From contig NZ_JARRAB010000019.1 of assembly GCF_030376615.1 (NCBI RefSeq), forward strand, positions 1-64,000: DNA of 64,000 nucleotides, read 5' to 3'. The position numbers and the translations under genes are program-made. This DNA comes from Pseudomonas sp. sp1636. Its GTDB lineage: Bacteria > Pseudomonadota > Gammaproteobacteria > Pseudomonadales > Pseudomonadaceae. The stretch's first letter is position 1; the number at the start of each line of letters is the position of its first letter. Below are positions 1 to 8,614 of the stretch, in pieces. The notes below the pieces were generated by a model, which was not told the origin of the DNA, ran no database searches, and worked only from the letters and a program-made list of their open reading frames with translations.

Positions 1-1
1 C

Positions 2-70
2 TGGTTTATTGCTTTGCTAACCTTGATAGCTGCTTATTTATTAGGAACAGCTAAGAGCGGCATACATTGA
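2..70 (+). CDS. C-terminal end of an integron-cassette membrane protein (partial)
   Basis: The frame is open from the left edge and stops with TGA at 68-70. The 22 visible residues (WFIALLTLIAAYLLGT, then AKSGIH) are hydrophobic and read as the last transmembrane helix of a small membrane protein. The stop lies 13 bp before the first attC site, which is the normal layout of a cassette gene. The rest lies outside the window and no function can be assigned. Confidence 0.5.
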   Translation, partial: WFIALLTLIAAYLLGTAKSGIH

Positions 71-82
71 AAGACAATGCAG

Positions 83-156
83 GCCTAACAAGTGGTTCAA
101 ACCGTTCGCTTCGCTCACTGGGACGGGCTAAAGCCCGCCCCTTAACCAAACGTTAT
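83..156 (+). other. attC recombination site 1
   Basis: About 74 bp, beginning with GCCTAAC (fits the RYYYAAC inverse core) and ending in the ACGTTAT core. The inner part can fold on one strand: GACGGGC/GCCCGCC around TAAA, and TGGTT pairing with AACCA. It is nearly identical to the sites at 720 and 1463, as expected for the uniform attC family of a sedentary chromosomal integron. Orientation (inverse core left, core right) means cassette genes are read on the plus strand and the integrase lies to the left, outside the window. Confidence 0.9.
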
Positions 157-230
157 GAGTCAAAGCATACTGCCGAGCCCACATATATCATCCCTATAAT
201 GATTTAATTGTTTTATTGGCGAGCGAAGAA

Positions 231-725
231 ATGAACAACTCAATATTGCTACTTTTGCTTCCTTTGCTAGGTACAATTACTGGCGCTGCGTTATCAGGCT
301 TTATACTTCCCATGTACTTGAAACGAAAGCAATGGCGCTGGGAGAAAGAGATTTCTTCAACAGAGCTTTTAATAGAATCTATATCTAAAATTAAATTTCT
401 TGCTCATCACGAGCTTAGCAGTACTTATACAGATTCCTTTTCAATGTCTGACTCAGGGAGCAATACAGAAAACAATGTTATCGAGCTTGTAAAATCTCTT
501 CATGCTAATAGTTACAAAATTTCACCATATCTAAAAAAGAAATATCGTGAAGAGCTTCAATCATTTTTAGATAAAAGCCAATTGGAACTTAACTATGCCA
601 AAGAGACTCATGGGCAATGGGATCCGGATGATCACTTGGCAATGGAAGAGCATGGAAATAAGCTAATTAACAGCATGCTAAAAGTTAGCTCTGAAACACT
701 GTTAAATCTCGGATTTGGCTCATAA
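231..725 (+). CDS. integron cassette protein, membrane-anchored, unknown function
   Basis: About 164 residues. An N-terminal hydrophobic stretch (ILLLLLPLLGTITGAALSGFI, roughly residues 4-24) is followed by a basic stop-transfer region (YLKRKQWRW), then a hydrophilic, probably helical cytosolic part of about 130 residues. I recognise no family. I prefer ATG at 231; an in-frame TTG at 216 would add five residues, and neither has a strong ribosome binding site. The stop codon lies inside the following attC. Base composition is far more AT-rich than the chromosome to the right, indicating recent origin elsewhere. Confidence 0.7.
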   Translation: MNNSILLLLLPLLGTITGAALSGFILPMYLKRKQWRWEKEISSTELLIESISKIKFLAHHELSSTYTDSFSMSDSGSNTENNVIELVKSLHANSYKISPYLKKKYREELQSFLDKSQLELNYAKETHGQWDPDDHLAMEEHGNKLINSMLKVSSETLLNLGFGS

Positions 726-795
726 CAACTGGTTCAAATCGCTCGCTGCGCTCACTGGGACGGGCTAAAGCCCGCCCCTTAACCAAACGTTATGT
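720..795 (+). other. attC recombination site 2
   Basis: Starts at the CATAAC inverse core that overlaps the stop of the preceding gene and ends at the ACGTTAT core. It differs from the other copies at only a few positions in the left arm and shares the whole GACGGGCTAAAGCCCGCCCC hairpin. It marks the end of the cassette carrying the gene at 231-725. Confidence 0.9.
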
Positions 796-816
796 GTCAC
801 GCTGAAGGAGTACAAA

Positions 817-1461
817 TTGTTTAACTGGGATCAACTGCGCGGCATAGGTGAAACCAAGGTCGTTCGACTAACTGTTTTCGCCCCATTTATTGGGTACTTA
901 ATCTTATTCAACGAACAACTTATACACCTACTAAATATATCTAACGAGCTTCTGTCCGCAGAATATTTTAGATACTTCTGGCAAGACACAAACAAGACAA
1001 GTGAAGAACTTGCAAGCAGCAGATTGTTTTTAATATATTTCGGATTGTTCTTCCTTGGTCTAGGCTCAATTTTATATGGCATTGCGTGCCCGCATCTTCT
1101 AAAAAGATACGGTTCAAGCTCTGAATACCTCCGAGATGAATTGACATATCAAACAAGGTTTCAAGTCCAGCGCACAATTGACGGGCTCAAAGAGCTGAAG
1201 TCGAAACCTATACATTTAAACACTCTAGTTTCTCAATTCGAGCAACACTTCGATAAAATCAAGAGCAATGAAAATGGTGAATTCAGCAGTGAGCTTCAAG
1301 ACCTTTCTAAAGATCTGATGATTGAGCATTGGAAAACACAGAACGTCTCACATCCTCTAGCCCGCCACTCTACATTTATTGCTTATCTTCTCGGTTTTTT
1401 AATCATTGCAATACCATCCATAGAAACACTTTTAGCAGTATCCAAAGCATTCTGGAAATGA
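817..1461 (+). CDS. integron cassette protein, three predicted membrane helices, unknown function
   Basis: 214 residues. The start is a TTG at 817, supported by an AAGGAG ribosome binding site at 805-810 with 6-bp spacing; no better ATG exists. Hydrophobic segments near residues 20-42 (FAPFIGYLILF...), 70-90 (LFLIYFGLFFLGLGSILYGI) and 186-206 (FIAYLLGFLIIAIPSI) suggest three membrane helices with a roughly 90-residue soluble loop between the second and third. No family recognised. Like the first cassette it is AT-rich. Small membrane proteins without homologues are common in integron cassettes, and some act in phage defence, but nothing here proves that. Confidence 0.75.
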   Translation: MFNWDQLRGIGETKVVRLTVFAPFIGYLILFNEQLIHLLNISNELLSAEYFRYFWQDTNKTSEELASSRLFLIYFGLFFLGLGSILYGIACPHLLKRYGSSSEYLRDELTYQTRFQVQRTIDGLKELKSKPIHLNTLVSQFEQHFDKIKSNENGEFSSELQDLSKDLMIEHWKTQNVSHPLARHSTFIAYLLGFLIIAIPSIETLLAVSKAFWK

Positions 1462-1462
1462 C

Positions 1463-1536
1463 ACATAACAACTGGTTCAAACCGTTCGCTTCGCTCACTG
1501 GGACGGGCTAAAGCCCGCCCCTTAACCAAACGTTAT
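1463..1536 (+). other. attC recombination site 3
   Basis: Begins with CATAAC just after the preceding stop codon and ends with the ACGTTAT core. The body is almost identical to site 1, including the TTCGCTTCGCTCAC arm and the GACGGGC/GCCCGCC hairpin. It closes the cassette carrying the gene at 817-1461 and is the junction with the next cassette (1537-1832). Confidence 0.9.
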
Positions 1537-1573
1537 CCATGTAATAGGCAGAATCGTGGTAGGGAAACCGTAA

Positions 1574-1762
1574 ATGGCAAGGAATCAGGCTGGCGAAAAA
1601 TCCAAAAAGCAGCTATTACGCTGTATAGAGAATCGGCGGAGCTTAACGAAGTTAAAGCGCACGCCGATTCTCTATACAGCGCTGTGCCGTATTTTTTCAT
1701 TTTTATCCGTCCTGAGTTTTCATTCCATTTACAGCTCTGCTACGCAGAGCGCTGGATATTAA
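1574..1762 (+). CDS. possible small cassette protein (doubtful)
   Basis: A 62-codon frame (MARNQAGEKSKKQLLRCIEN...) is the only plus-strand frame that fills the cassette between attC sites 3 and 4. The upstream signal is weak (AGGGA about 8 bp before the ATG). A long inverted repeat runs through its middle, so the coding sequence is constrained by the hairpin and the peptide may be an artefact. The cassette could equally be non-coding, or carry an RNA or a transcription stop. No family recognised. Confidence 0.25.
   Translation: MARNQAGEKSKKQLLRCIENRRSLTKLKRTPILYTALCRIFSFLSVLSFHSIYSSATQSAGY
1619..1681. repeat. long perfect inverted repeat inside a cassette
   Basis: Two 20-bp arms are perfect reverse complements: 1619-1638 (CGCTGTATAGAGAATCGGCG) and 1662-1681. 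Between them a second, imperfect stem GCTTAAC/GTTAAAGC closes on the loop GAA, so about 63 nt fold into a single extended hairpin. A T-rich stretch (1691-1704) follows, and a smaller hairpin GCTCTGC-TAC-GCAGAGC lies at 1734-1750. It could be a strong terminator, a structural RNA or a recombination substrate; the sequence does not decide. Confidence 0.75.
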
Positions 1763-1764
1763 TG

Positions 1765-1832
1765 AATAACAAGTCGCTGAAGCACACGCTCGCAAAAAGC
1801 ACGCGAGCGGTGCTTATCTTCATACGTTAGCC
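1765..1832 (+). other. attC recombination site 4 (divergent type)
   Basis: Runs from AATAACAAG to ACGTTAGCC. The inner arms AAGCAC...CGCTCGC and GCGAGCG...GTGCTT pair with each other. Its sequence is unrelated to sites 1-3 apart from the core ends, so this cassette probably came from another integron. It closes the hairpin-bearing cassette and lies just upstream of the HNH gene. Confidence 0.75.
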
Positions 1833-1855
1833 GTAATCAGAAGCATGGAGATCAA

Positions 1856-2629
1856 ATGAAGTATTATTATGCTTATCATGGATCGAAGAACAAAGAAAAT
1901 TTTGATTGGAAGTTTGGTTATGGACTGACGAGTAGAAGCAAGAGAGATAAGGTTGCTATAGGTTCTAAAGTAATTGTTATTCAAAAGCCTGATAACGCAA
2001 TAGAGTTCCGTTTATGCGGTATTTTTAAGATTACAAAACACTATGATGATATGACAAATGTCTTTCCATATCGTTTTGAATTAGAAAATGTTTCAAACCT
2101 TTCAGAGTATATGATTTTAAATGATACTGAGCTAAGCGATGAGTTGCCCGCTATTATTGGTGGCAATAAGGGATGGAGTAATTTCCAGAAACATTTTTGT
2201 GCTCAAGGTATAACTTTTCAAAAACTCCTTGAACCAGAGGTCTCAGATATTTTGTTATCGCAGATAGGTTTTCAAGAAGATACCTTAGAAAGTGTTATTG
2301 AGAGTTTTAGAAAAAAAGTCATAATATCTTCCAAAATGTCCTCAAAAGAACGAAGAAAGCGTCTAAACCTTGCTAAAAAAAATCCAAAACAAAAAACTGT
2401 TACCACTATTGTTTATGAGCGAAACCCTGATGTTGTAGCTGAGGTACTTTATAGAGCAGAAGAAAATTGTGAAAAGTGTTTTAAACGTGCCCCATTTAAC
2501 CGCAAATCAGATGGTAGTCCATACCTAGAAGTTCACCATAAAGTACCACTTGCTAGAGGCGGTGACGATACTGTTGAAAATGCAATTGCAATTTGTCCAA
2601 ACTGCCATAGAGAAGCACACTACGGCTAA
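1856..2629 (+). CDS. HNH endonuclease with N-terminal PUA/EVE-like domain, cassette-borne
   Basis: 257 residues, ATG at 1856 preceded by GGAG (1847-1850). The C-terminal 60 residues form a classic HNH nuclease: a CxxC pair (CEKCFKRAP), then LEVHHKVPLARGGDD, VENAIAICPNCHREAH, giving the zinc knuckle and the H-N-H metal site. The N-terminal ~140 residues (YYYAYHGSKN...GSKVIVIQKP...GIFKITKHY) resemble a PUA/EVE-type fold that binds modified bases; this assignment is weaker. Such reader-plus-HNH proteins are known as modification-dependent restriction enzymes, so restriction of modified phage DNA is a reasonable inference. The stop codon overlaps the presumed attC that follows. AT-rich like its cassette neighbours. 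Confidence 0.8.
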   Translation: MKYYYAYHGSKNKENFDWKFGYGLTSRSKRDKVAIGSKVIVIQKPDNAIEFRLCGIFKITKHYDDMTNVFPYRFELENVSNLSEYMILNDTELSDELPAIIGGNKGWSNFQKHFCAQGITFQKLLEPEVSDILLSQIGFQEDTLESVIESFRKKVIISSKMSSKERRKRLNLAKKNPKQKTVTTIVYERNPDVVAEVLYRAEENCEKCFKRAPFNRKSDGSPYLEVHHKVPLARGGDDTVENAIAICPNCHREAHYG

Positions 2630-2775
2630 CAAAGTATATGGACTCTCCCCACAAGCAGTGAGCAAAGCTTTTCTTTTATCCCTGTCGTCAGCGCGGTTGC
2701 ATTCGTATATCCGGCCTGTTTTGGGCTTCACCGCCCTGGTCATTCTGTAGTTCGCGCAGCGGGGGCCAAGCGTTC
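2623..2775 (+). other. degenerate end of the cassette array
   Basis: The inverse core GGCTAACAAAG overlaps the HNH stop codon exactly as in the other cassettes, but no matching GTTRRRY core with complementary inner arms follows. The best candidate is GCGTTCAA near 2769. Either this attC is long and decayed or the last cassette was truncated. Composition changes to GC-rich chromosome within this stretch. Confidence 0.35.
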
Positions 2776-2845
2776 AATCGATCACGAATATCATGATTGT
2801 TATCGGTCTTATTCCGCTGCAGGACTCGCCTGTTCCGACAAAGCA

Positions 2846-3095
2846 ATAGGGGACAGACCACGGTTCCCCAAGTATTGGGCGAGCTGGATGAGCCACGGGC
2901 TGCGGCCTATCGCGAATTTTTTCGGTATCCGCTCGAACTTGACCTGGTAGATCAAATCCATTCAGCGACCAACTGGAACTATGCACTTGGTAGTTCACGA
3001 TTTACGGCAGAGGTGGAGAGAGTGCTGGGGCGGAGGGCACCCGGGCGACCGAAACAAGCCCCTGAGGCCGACTGCAACCGTGGTTTTTCCCCTAT
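2846..3095. repeat. inverted repeat bracketing the transposase remnant
   Basis: Left arm 2846-2865 (ATAGGGGACAGACCACGGTT) and right arm 3076-3095 (AACCGTGGTTTTTCCCCTAT) are reverse complements at 18 of 20 positions. The GGGGACAGACCACG word is, from memory, typical of sequences that flank REP-associated transposases. The arms enclose the remnant at 2868-3102 almost exactly, so they are probably the ends of the original mobile unit. Confidence 0.7.
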
Positions 3096-3102
3096 CTGTT
3101 AG
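2868..3102 (+). pseudogene. C-terminal remnant of a REP-associated tyrosine transposase
   Basis: The frame reads AAYREFFRYPLELDLVDQIH, then SATNWNYALGSSRFTAEVER, then VLGRRAPGRPKQAP. This resembles the C-terminal tail of the REP-associated transposase (RAYT/TnpA-REP) family, where a helix with ALGSxRF...E is followed by a GRxxxxGRP(R/K) end. The HUH-like catalytic part and the tyrosine are absent, so it is a decayed fragment. It is bracketed by an inverted repeat typical of the termini of these elements. Confidence 0.6.
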
Positions 3103-3182
3103 GAAGGTCAGCCAACCTGCGGCAGTGGTTGAACGGCCGATCTTGAAAGGCGCCCAGCCATCTCCACAGATGATGGGTATCG

Positions 3183-4091
3183 CTACGCTCCACCGACCTC
3201 GCCACTCTCCAGCTTGCGCCACAACAGCCTGACCGCCGCCTTGCGCACCAGGGCGCAGCGGTACAGGCGGATTTCCAGCGGCACCTGCCAGGCTTCCCCG
3301 CCGCACACTGCCAGCTCGCCGCGGGCCAGTTCGGCGGTGACCGACAGGCGCGGCACCCAGGCCACGCCCATGCCCTGCAGGGCCATGCTCTTCAGGCTGT
3401 CGGCCATCGCCGTTTCGTACACGGTGCTGGAACGCAGGGCGCGCTGGCGCAACAGCAGATTCACCGAGCGGCCGAGAAAAGCCCCCGCCGTGTAGGCCAG
3501 CAGCGGCACGCTCTGGCCGCTGTCGAGGTCGAACAGCGGCTGGCCCTGCTCGTCCACCGCGCAGACCGGCAGCATGGCGGTCTCGCCCAGGTGCAGCGAG
3601 GGAAAGATCTCCGGATCCATCTGCAACGCGGCGTCCGGGTCGTAATAGGCGAGGATCAGGTCGCAACTGCCTTCGCGCAGCGCATGCACCGCCTCGCCGA
3701 CGTTGGTCGCCACCAGCCGGGTGGTCAGCGGCAGGCCTTCGCGGCGCAGGCGGGCGATCCACTCGGGGAAGAAGCCCAGGGTCAGCGAGTGGGCGGCGGC
3801 GATCTGCAACATCTCGCCCTGCTTGCCTTCGAGGTTGTGCAGATGGCGCACCACCTCGCCGAGCTGCTCGACCAGGCTGCGCGCGGTGACCAGGAACAGT
3901 TGCCCCGACTCGGTCAACTCCACCGGGGTGCGCGCGCGGTTGACCAGGGTCAGGCCGAGCATCTGCTCCAGCGCCTTGATCCGCCGACTGAAGGCCGGCT
4001 GGGTGACGAAGCGCTTCTCGGCGGCCTGGGAAAAGCTGCGGGTGGCGGCCAGGGCGACGAAGTCCTCCAGCCATTTGGTTTCCAGGTTCAT
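3183..4091 (-). CDS. LysR-family transcriptional regulator
   Basis: 302 residues from ATG at 4091 (MNLETKWLEDFVALAATRSF). An upstream in-frame start would add 30 residues without family support. The N-terminal winged helix-turn-helix (SFSQAAEKRFVTQPAFSRRIKALEQMLG, about residues 18-45) is typical, followed by the two-lobed effector domain. It is divergent from the periplasmic binding protein at 4285 and near aspA, and corresponds in position to P. aeruginosa PA5428. Control of aspA or the binding protein is plausible but not shown. The effector is unknown. Confidence 0.9.
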   Translation of the reverse strand: MNLETKWLEDFVALAATRSFSQAAEKRFVTQPAFSRRIKALEQMLGLTLVNRARTPVELTESGQLFLVTARSLVEQLGEVVRHLHNLEGKQGEMLQIAAAHSLTLGFFPEWIARLRREGLPLTTRLVATNVGEAVHALREGSCDLILAYYDPDAALQMDPEIFPSLHLGETAMLPVCAVDEQGQPLFDLDSGQSVPLLAYTAGAFLGRSVNLLLRQRALRSSTVYETAMADSLKSMALQGMGVAWVPRLSVTAELARGELAVCGGEAWQVPLEIRLYRCALVRKAAVRLLWRKLESGEVGGA

Positions 4092-4284
4092 CGACTGCGC
4101 AGGTTTCCTTGGAATGAGCCAATGCGACAACGCCACCCGTCGGGCCGGCCAGCACTTAGCGAACCATCCTGCCCTATGCACTGCCTACGCGCCATAGTGT
4201 CGCAGGGCAGCGCAATCGCTCGCGGCTACAAAACGCTACAATTCTCGACTTGAAGATAATAAGAGCAATACAAGGAGTTGGAGC

Positions 4285-5082
4285 ATGGAGAAATTGCGCA
4301 GTGCCCTCTTGCTGGCGGGCCTGATATTGGGAATGACCGCTACCGCTCACGCCGAGCTGCCGGACAACTATCGCGTCATCTTGCAAACCGAAAATTTTCC
4401 GCCGTTCAGCATGTCCCCCGACAACAAGAAATTCGCCCGCAGCCACAATATCCAGGGCATCGGCGCCGATACCGTGCACGAGATGTTCAAGCGGGCCGGC
4501 ATCGCCTACAGCATGACCCTGCGCTCCCCTTGGAGCCGCATCTATGGCGAGACCTTGAAGTCACCGGACCATGGCTTGTTCGCGATGGTGCGCACCGCGG
4601 AGAACCGCTCGCTGTTCAAGTGGGTAGGACCACTCGCCCACTACGACAACGTACTGCTCAGCGCGTCTGGCCGCGGGCTCAAGCTCGCCAGCCTCGAGCA
4701 GGCAGCGGCGTATAAGGTCGGCGCCTACCGCCATGGCGCGCTCAACGCCTACCTGAAAAGCCAGGGGCTGAACGCCGACGGCACCCCGAGCGAGCAGGAC
4801 AATCTGCAGCGCCTGCTCAAGGGCGACATCGATCTATGGGCCACCGCCGAGCCCTCGTGGCGTTATTACGCCCAGCAATTGGGGGTTGGCGGTCTGGAGA
4901 CCGCACTGATTTTTCACACCTCGGAAATCTTCCTGGCGCTGAACAACAACACCCCCGACGAAGTGGTCGAACGACTGCAGAGCGCCTTGAACGAGATCAT
5001 CGGCGAAGGCTACAGCGGCTGCAGCAAGACCCCGGAGTTCTGCTACCTGATCCGCAACCGGAAGATTCCCACCGACGCCTGA
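4285..5082 (+). CDS. periplasmic solute-binding protein, family 3
   Basis: 265 residues with a signal peptide (MEKLRSALLLAGLILGMTATAHA, cleavage before ELPDN). The mature part looks like the family-3 amino-acid binding fold: ENFPPFSM near the N-terminus, GIGADTVHEMFKRAGI, LFAMVRTAENRS, and a C-terminal DLWATAEPSWRYY lobe. AAGGAG at 4271-4276 supports the ATG at 4285. No permease or ATPase genes are adjacent, so it is an orphan that may serve a transporter elsewhere or act as a sensor-like protein. Two cysteines near the C-terminus (CSKTPEFC) could form a disulphide. Confidence 0.8.
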   Translation: MEKLRSALLLAGLILGMTATAHAELPDNYRVILQTENFPPFSMSPDNKKFARSHNIQGIGADTVHEMFKRAGIAYSMTLRSPWSRIYGETLKSPDHGLFAMVRTAENRSLFKWVGPLAHYDNVLLSASGRGLKLASLEQAAAYKVGAYRHGALNAYLKSQGLNADGTPSEQDNLQRLLKGDIDLWATAEPSWRYYAQQLGVGGLETALIFHTSEIFLALNNNTPDEVVERLQSALNEIIGEGYSGCSKTPEFCYLIRNRKIPTDA

Positions 5083-5318
5083 ACCACGGCAGGCCTTGGC
5101 GGTGCGGCATGGCGAGCCGCACGATCCGGGGCTGATCCACGGCTGGGAGCGCTCCCCGTGAGCGCCCCCGCCACGTCCACCAGCCCTGGGCGGTCACACC
5201 GGCATTATGCCGATTATGCATACCCCAGCGTTTAACAGCATTGGCCGGCATGCCGCTACAGCCCCTAGTCTAGAAGGCATCGCGGCTCTAGCCGCATTTC
5301 CCAGAGACCTTCGCCATC

Positions 5319-6743
<1,425 letters not shown>

Positions 6744-6790
6744 GCGCAAGGGTTGCAGCACTAGCGGGGGCACGCCCCTGCTACCTTCAG

Positions 6791-6813
6791 AGGATGGCTT
6801 CGGCCATCCTTTT
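6791..6813 (+). terminator. rho-independent terminator after aspA
   Basis: The stem AGGATGGC/GCCATCCT with a TTCG tetraloop is followed by TTTT at 6810-6813. It lies 48 bp beyond the aspA stop codon on the same strand. Confidence 0.85.
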
Positions 6814-6864
6814 CTGCCGCCGGAAAGCCTGCCAGTGGCTTGTTCGGCTAGTTGGTTCACTCAA

Positions 6865-7036
6865 ACGTGCTGATCCAGTCCTCGTCTGTGGGAGGCCCGA
6901 CCTCGGGGCGAAGCCTTTGCCTTGGCGTCCGGCCCATGACGGGCAGCCCTGCGGTCTGCATTCGCCGCGGGGCGCGCCTCCTACGAATCCCGGGATGGCT
7001 CAATTGGGTAGATGAACCAGTAAGCCGCACAGCTCA
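6865..7036. repeat. intergenic repeat A, inverted partner of 13944-14043
   Basis: This stretch fills most of the gap between aspA and the MocR gene. Its ends (CGTGCTGATCCAGTCCTCGT and CCCGGGATGGCTCAAT with the following CCGCACAGCTC) reappear in reverse orientation at 13944-14043. Between these ends is inserted a roughly 97-bp palindromic element (6888-6985, starting GGAGGCCCGACCTCGGGGCGA and ending CGCGCCTCCTAC). That family also occurs at 31488, 42247 and 47512. The copy at 13944 lacks the insertion. Apart from these repeats and the aspA terminator, no gene is seen in 6744-7040. Confidence 0.75.
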
Positions 7037-7040
7037 CTAG

Positions 7041-8513
7041 CTAGCCCGGGATGGCCCAGGCCTGGCGCAACGCCTGCAGGGCCGCGCCGATCTGCGCCTC
7101 GGGCACCGCGGCGAAGCCCAGCACCAGCCCGGCGCGCCGATCCACGGGTTCGCTGCTGTTCGCCAGCCAGTAGCCGCTGAGGGCGTTGAGCTCCACCCCG
7201 ACCTTGGCCGCCAAGGCGATCAGCTGGCGTTCGCGCGCCAAGCTGTCGACCCGCACGCACAGGTGCAGGCCGGCTTCCACTATCGGCAGCGGCGCGCAAC
7301 CGGGTACCTGCTGCGGCCAACCGGCCAGCAGGGCGTCGCGGCGACTGCGCGCGGCGCCGCGCATGCGCCGGATATGCCGCTGGAAATGGCCGGCGGCGAT
7401 GAATTCGGCCATCACCGCCTGGCTGCCGATCTCCGCGTGGCGCATGTCCAGGGCGCGGCGGCGGGCGAAGGCTTCGACCAGGGCCGGCGGCAGCACCAGG
7501 TAGCCCAGGCGCAGCGCCGGGAAGGCGATCTTGCCGAAGGTGCCGACGTAGAGCACCCGGCCCTGGCGGTCGAGGGCGGCCAGCGGCGTCAGCGGCGTGC
7601 CGCTGTAGCGGTACTCGCCGTCGTAGTCGTCCTCGACTATCCAGGCGTCGTGGCGCTCCGCCCAATCCAGCAGCTGCAGACGCCGCGCCAGCGACAGCGT
7701 GCCCCCGCTGGGATACTGGTGCGAGGGCGTGACATAGGCCAGGCGGCAGTCGCCGGCCGCCTCCAGGGCCGCCGTGTCCAGCCCCTCGCCGTCCACCGGG
7801 ATGCCCGCCAGCTGCGCGCCGGCCACGGCGAAGGCATGGGCGGCGGCGCGGTAGCCGGGGTTCTCGATGGCCACCCGCTCGCCCGGCTCGACCAGCAGCT
7901 GCGCGCACAGGCTGATGGCCTGCTGGGCGCCGCAGGTGACCAGGATCTGCGCCGGATCGCAGTGCAGGCCGCGACTGTTGCGCAGGTAGGCGGCGATCAG
8001 CTCGCGCAGTTGCGCGTCGCCGGCCGGGTCGCCATAGCCCAGGCGCGCCGGCGACGGCTTGCGCCAGAAGCGCGCGCTGAGCCGTGCCCAGGTCTCGAAG
8101 GGGAACAGGTCGAAGGCCGGCACGCCGACCCGAAAGGCCCGTGGCGCGCCCTGCAGCGGTTCGGCCAGGTGGTGCTGCTGCAACCGCTGCAGGGCCACGC
8201 TCGCGGCTGGGCGCGCAGCGGGCAGTGGCGCCGCACGCGCACTGGCGGCCAGTTCGGCGACATAGGTGCCCGCACCGACGCGGCCCTCGACATAGCCTTC
8301 GGCATACAGCTGGTCGAAGGCGCGGATCACGGTATTGCGCGAGATGCCCAGCAGGCGCGCCAGGTCGCGGCTGGCCGGCAGGCGCGTGCCGCCGCCCAGA
8401 CGCCCGTCGAGGATGCGCTCGCGTAACGCCCGATACAGCTGCCGGGCCAGACCCTGGGCCGGGTCGAGGCGAATGCCGGAGAGGTCGACGGGCAGTGGCA
8501 CAGGCAGCGGCAT
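7041..8513 (-). CDS. MocR/PdxR-type transcriptional regulator (GntR HTH fused to aminotransferase-like domain)
   Basis: 490 residues. The N-terminal GntR winged helix (ARQLYRALRERILDGRLGGGTRLPASRDLARLLGISRNTVIRAF, about residues 24-68, quoted only to locate it) is joined to a fold-type I PLP domain. The PLP domain contains TCGAQQAISLCAQLLVEPGE, VTPSHQYPSGGTLS, the EDDYDGEYR motif and the Schiff-base lysine region VGTFGKIAFPALRLGY. Such proteins sense PLP or an amino-acid adduct. It is divergent from the PaiB-like gene at 8615 across a 101-bp promoter region, so control of that gene or of itself is likely. Position corresponds to P. aeruginosa PA5431. Confidence 0.9.
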   Translation of the reverse strand: MPLPVPLPVDLSGIRLDPAQGLARQLYRALRERILDGRLGGGTRLPASRDLARLLGISRNTVIRAFDQLYAEGYVEGRVGAGTYVAELAASARAAPLPAARPAASVALQRLQQHHLAEPLQGAPRAFRVGVPAFDLFPFETWARLSARFWRKPSPARLGYGDPAGDAQLRELIAAYLRNSRGLHCDPAQILVTCGAQQAISLCAQLLVEPGERVAIENPGYRAAAHAFAVAGAQLAGIPVDGEGLDTAALEAAGDCRLAYVTPSHQYPSGGTLSLARRLQLLDWAERHDAWIVEDDYDGEYRYSGTPLTPLAALDRQGRVLYVGTFGKIAFPALRLGYLVLPPALVEAFARRRALDMRHAEIGSQAVMAEFIAAGHFQRHIRRMRGAARSRRDALLAGWPQQVPGCAPLPIVEAGLHLCVRVDSLARERQLIALAAKVGVELNALSGYWLANSSEPVDRRAGLVLGFAAVPEAQIGAALQALRQAWAIPG

Positions 8514-8614
8514 GGATTGGCTCTATGAAAGTCGCGATAAGTGGATCTTACAACAGGCCAATATCCTGCCTAGCATGGCCGTACCCCATCAGGCCCCGTT
8601 TCGGAGAAGCCGCC

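Noticed and set aside
1..2775. CRISPR array from the repeated 70-bp units
   Set aside because: The units are 74-76 bp, can fold, and are spaced by gene-sized inserts of 300-1,000 bp, which is the pattern of attC sites and not of CRISPR.
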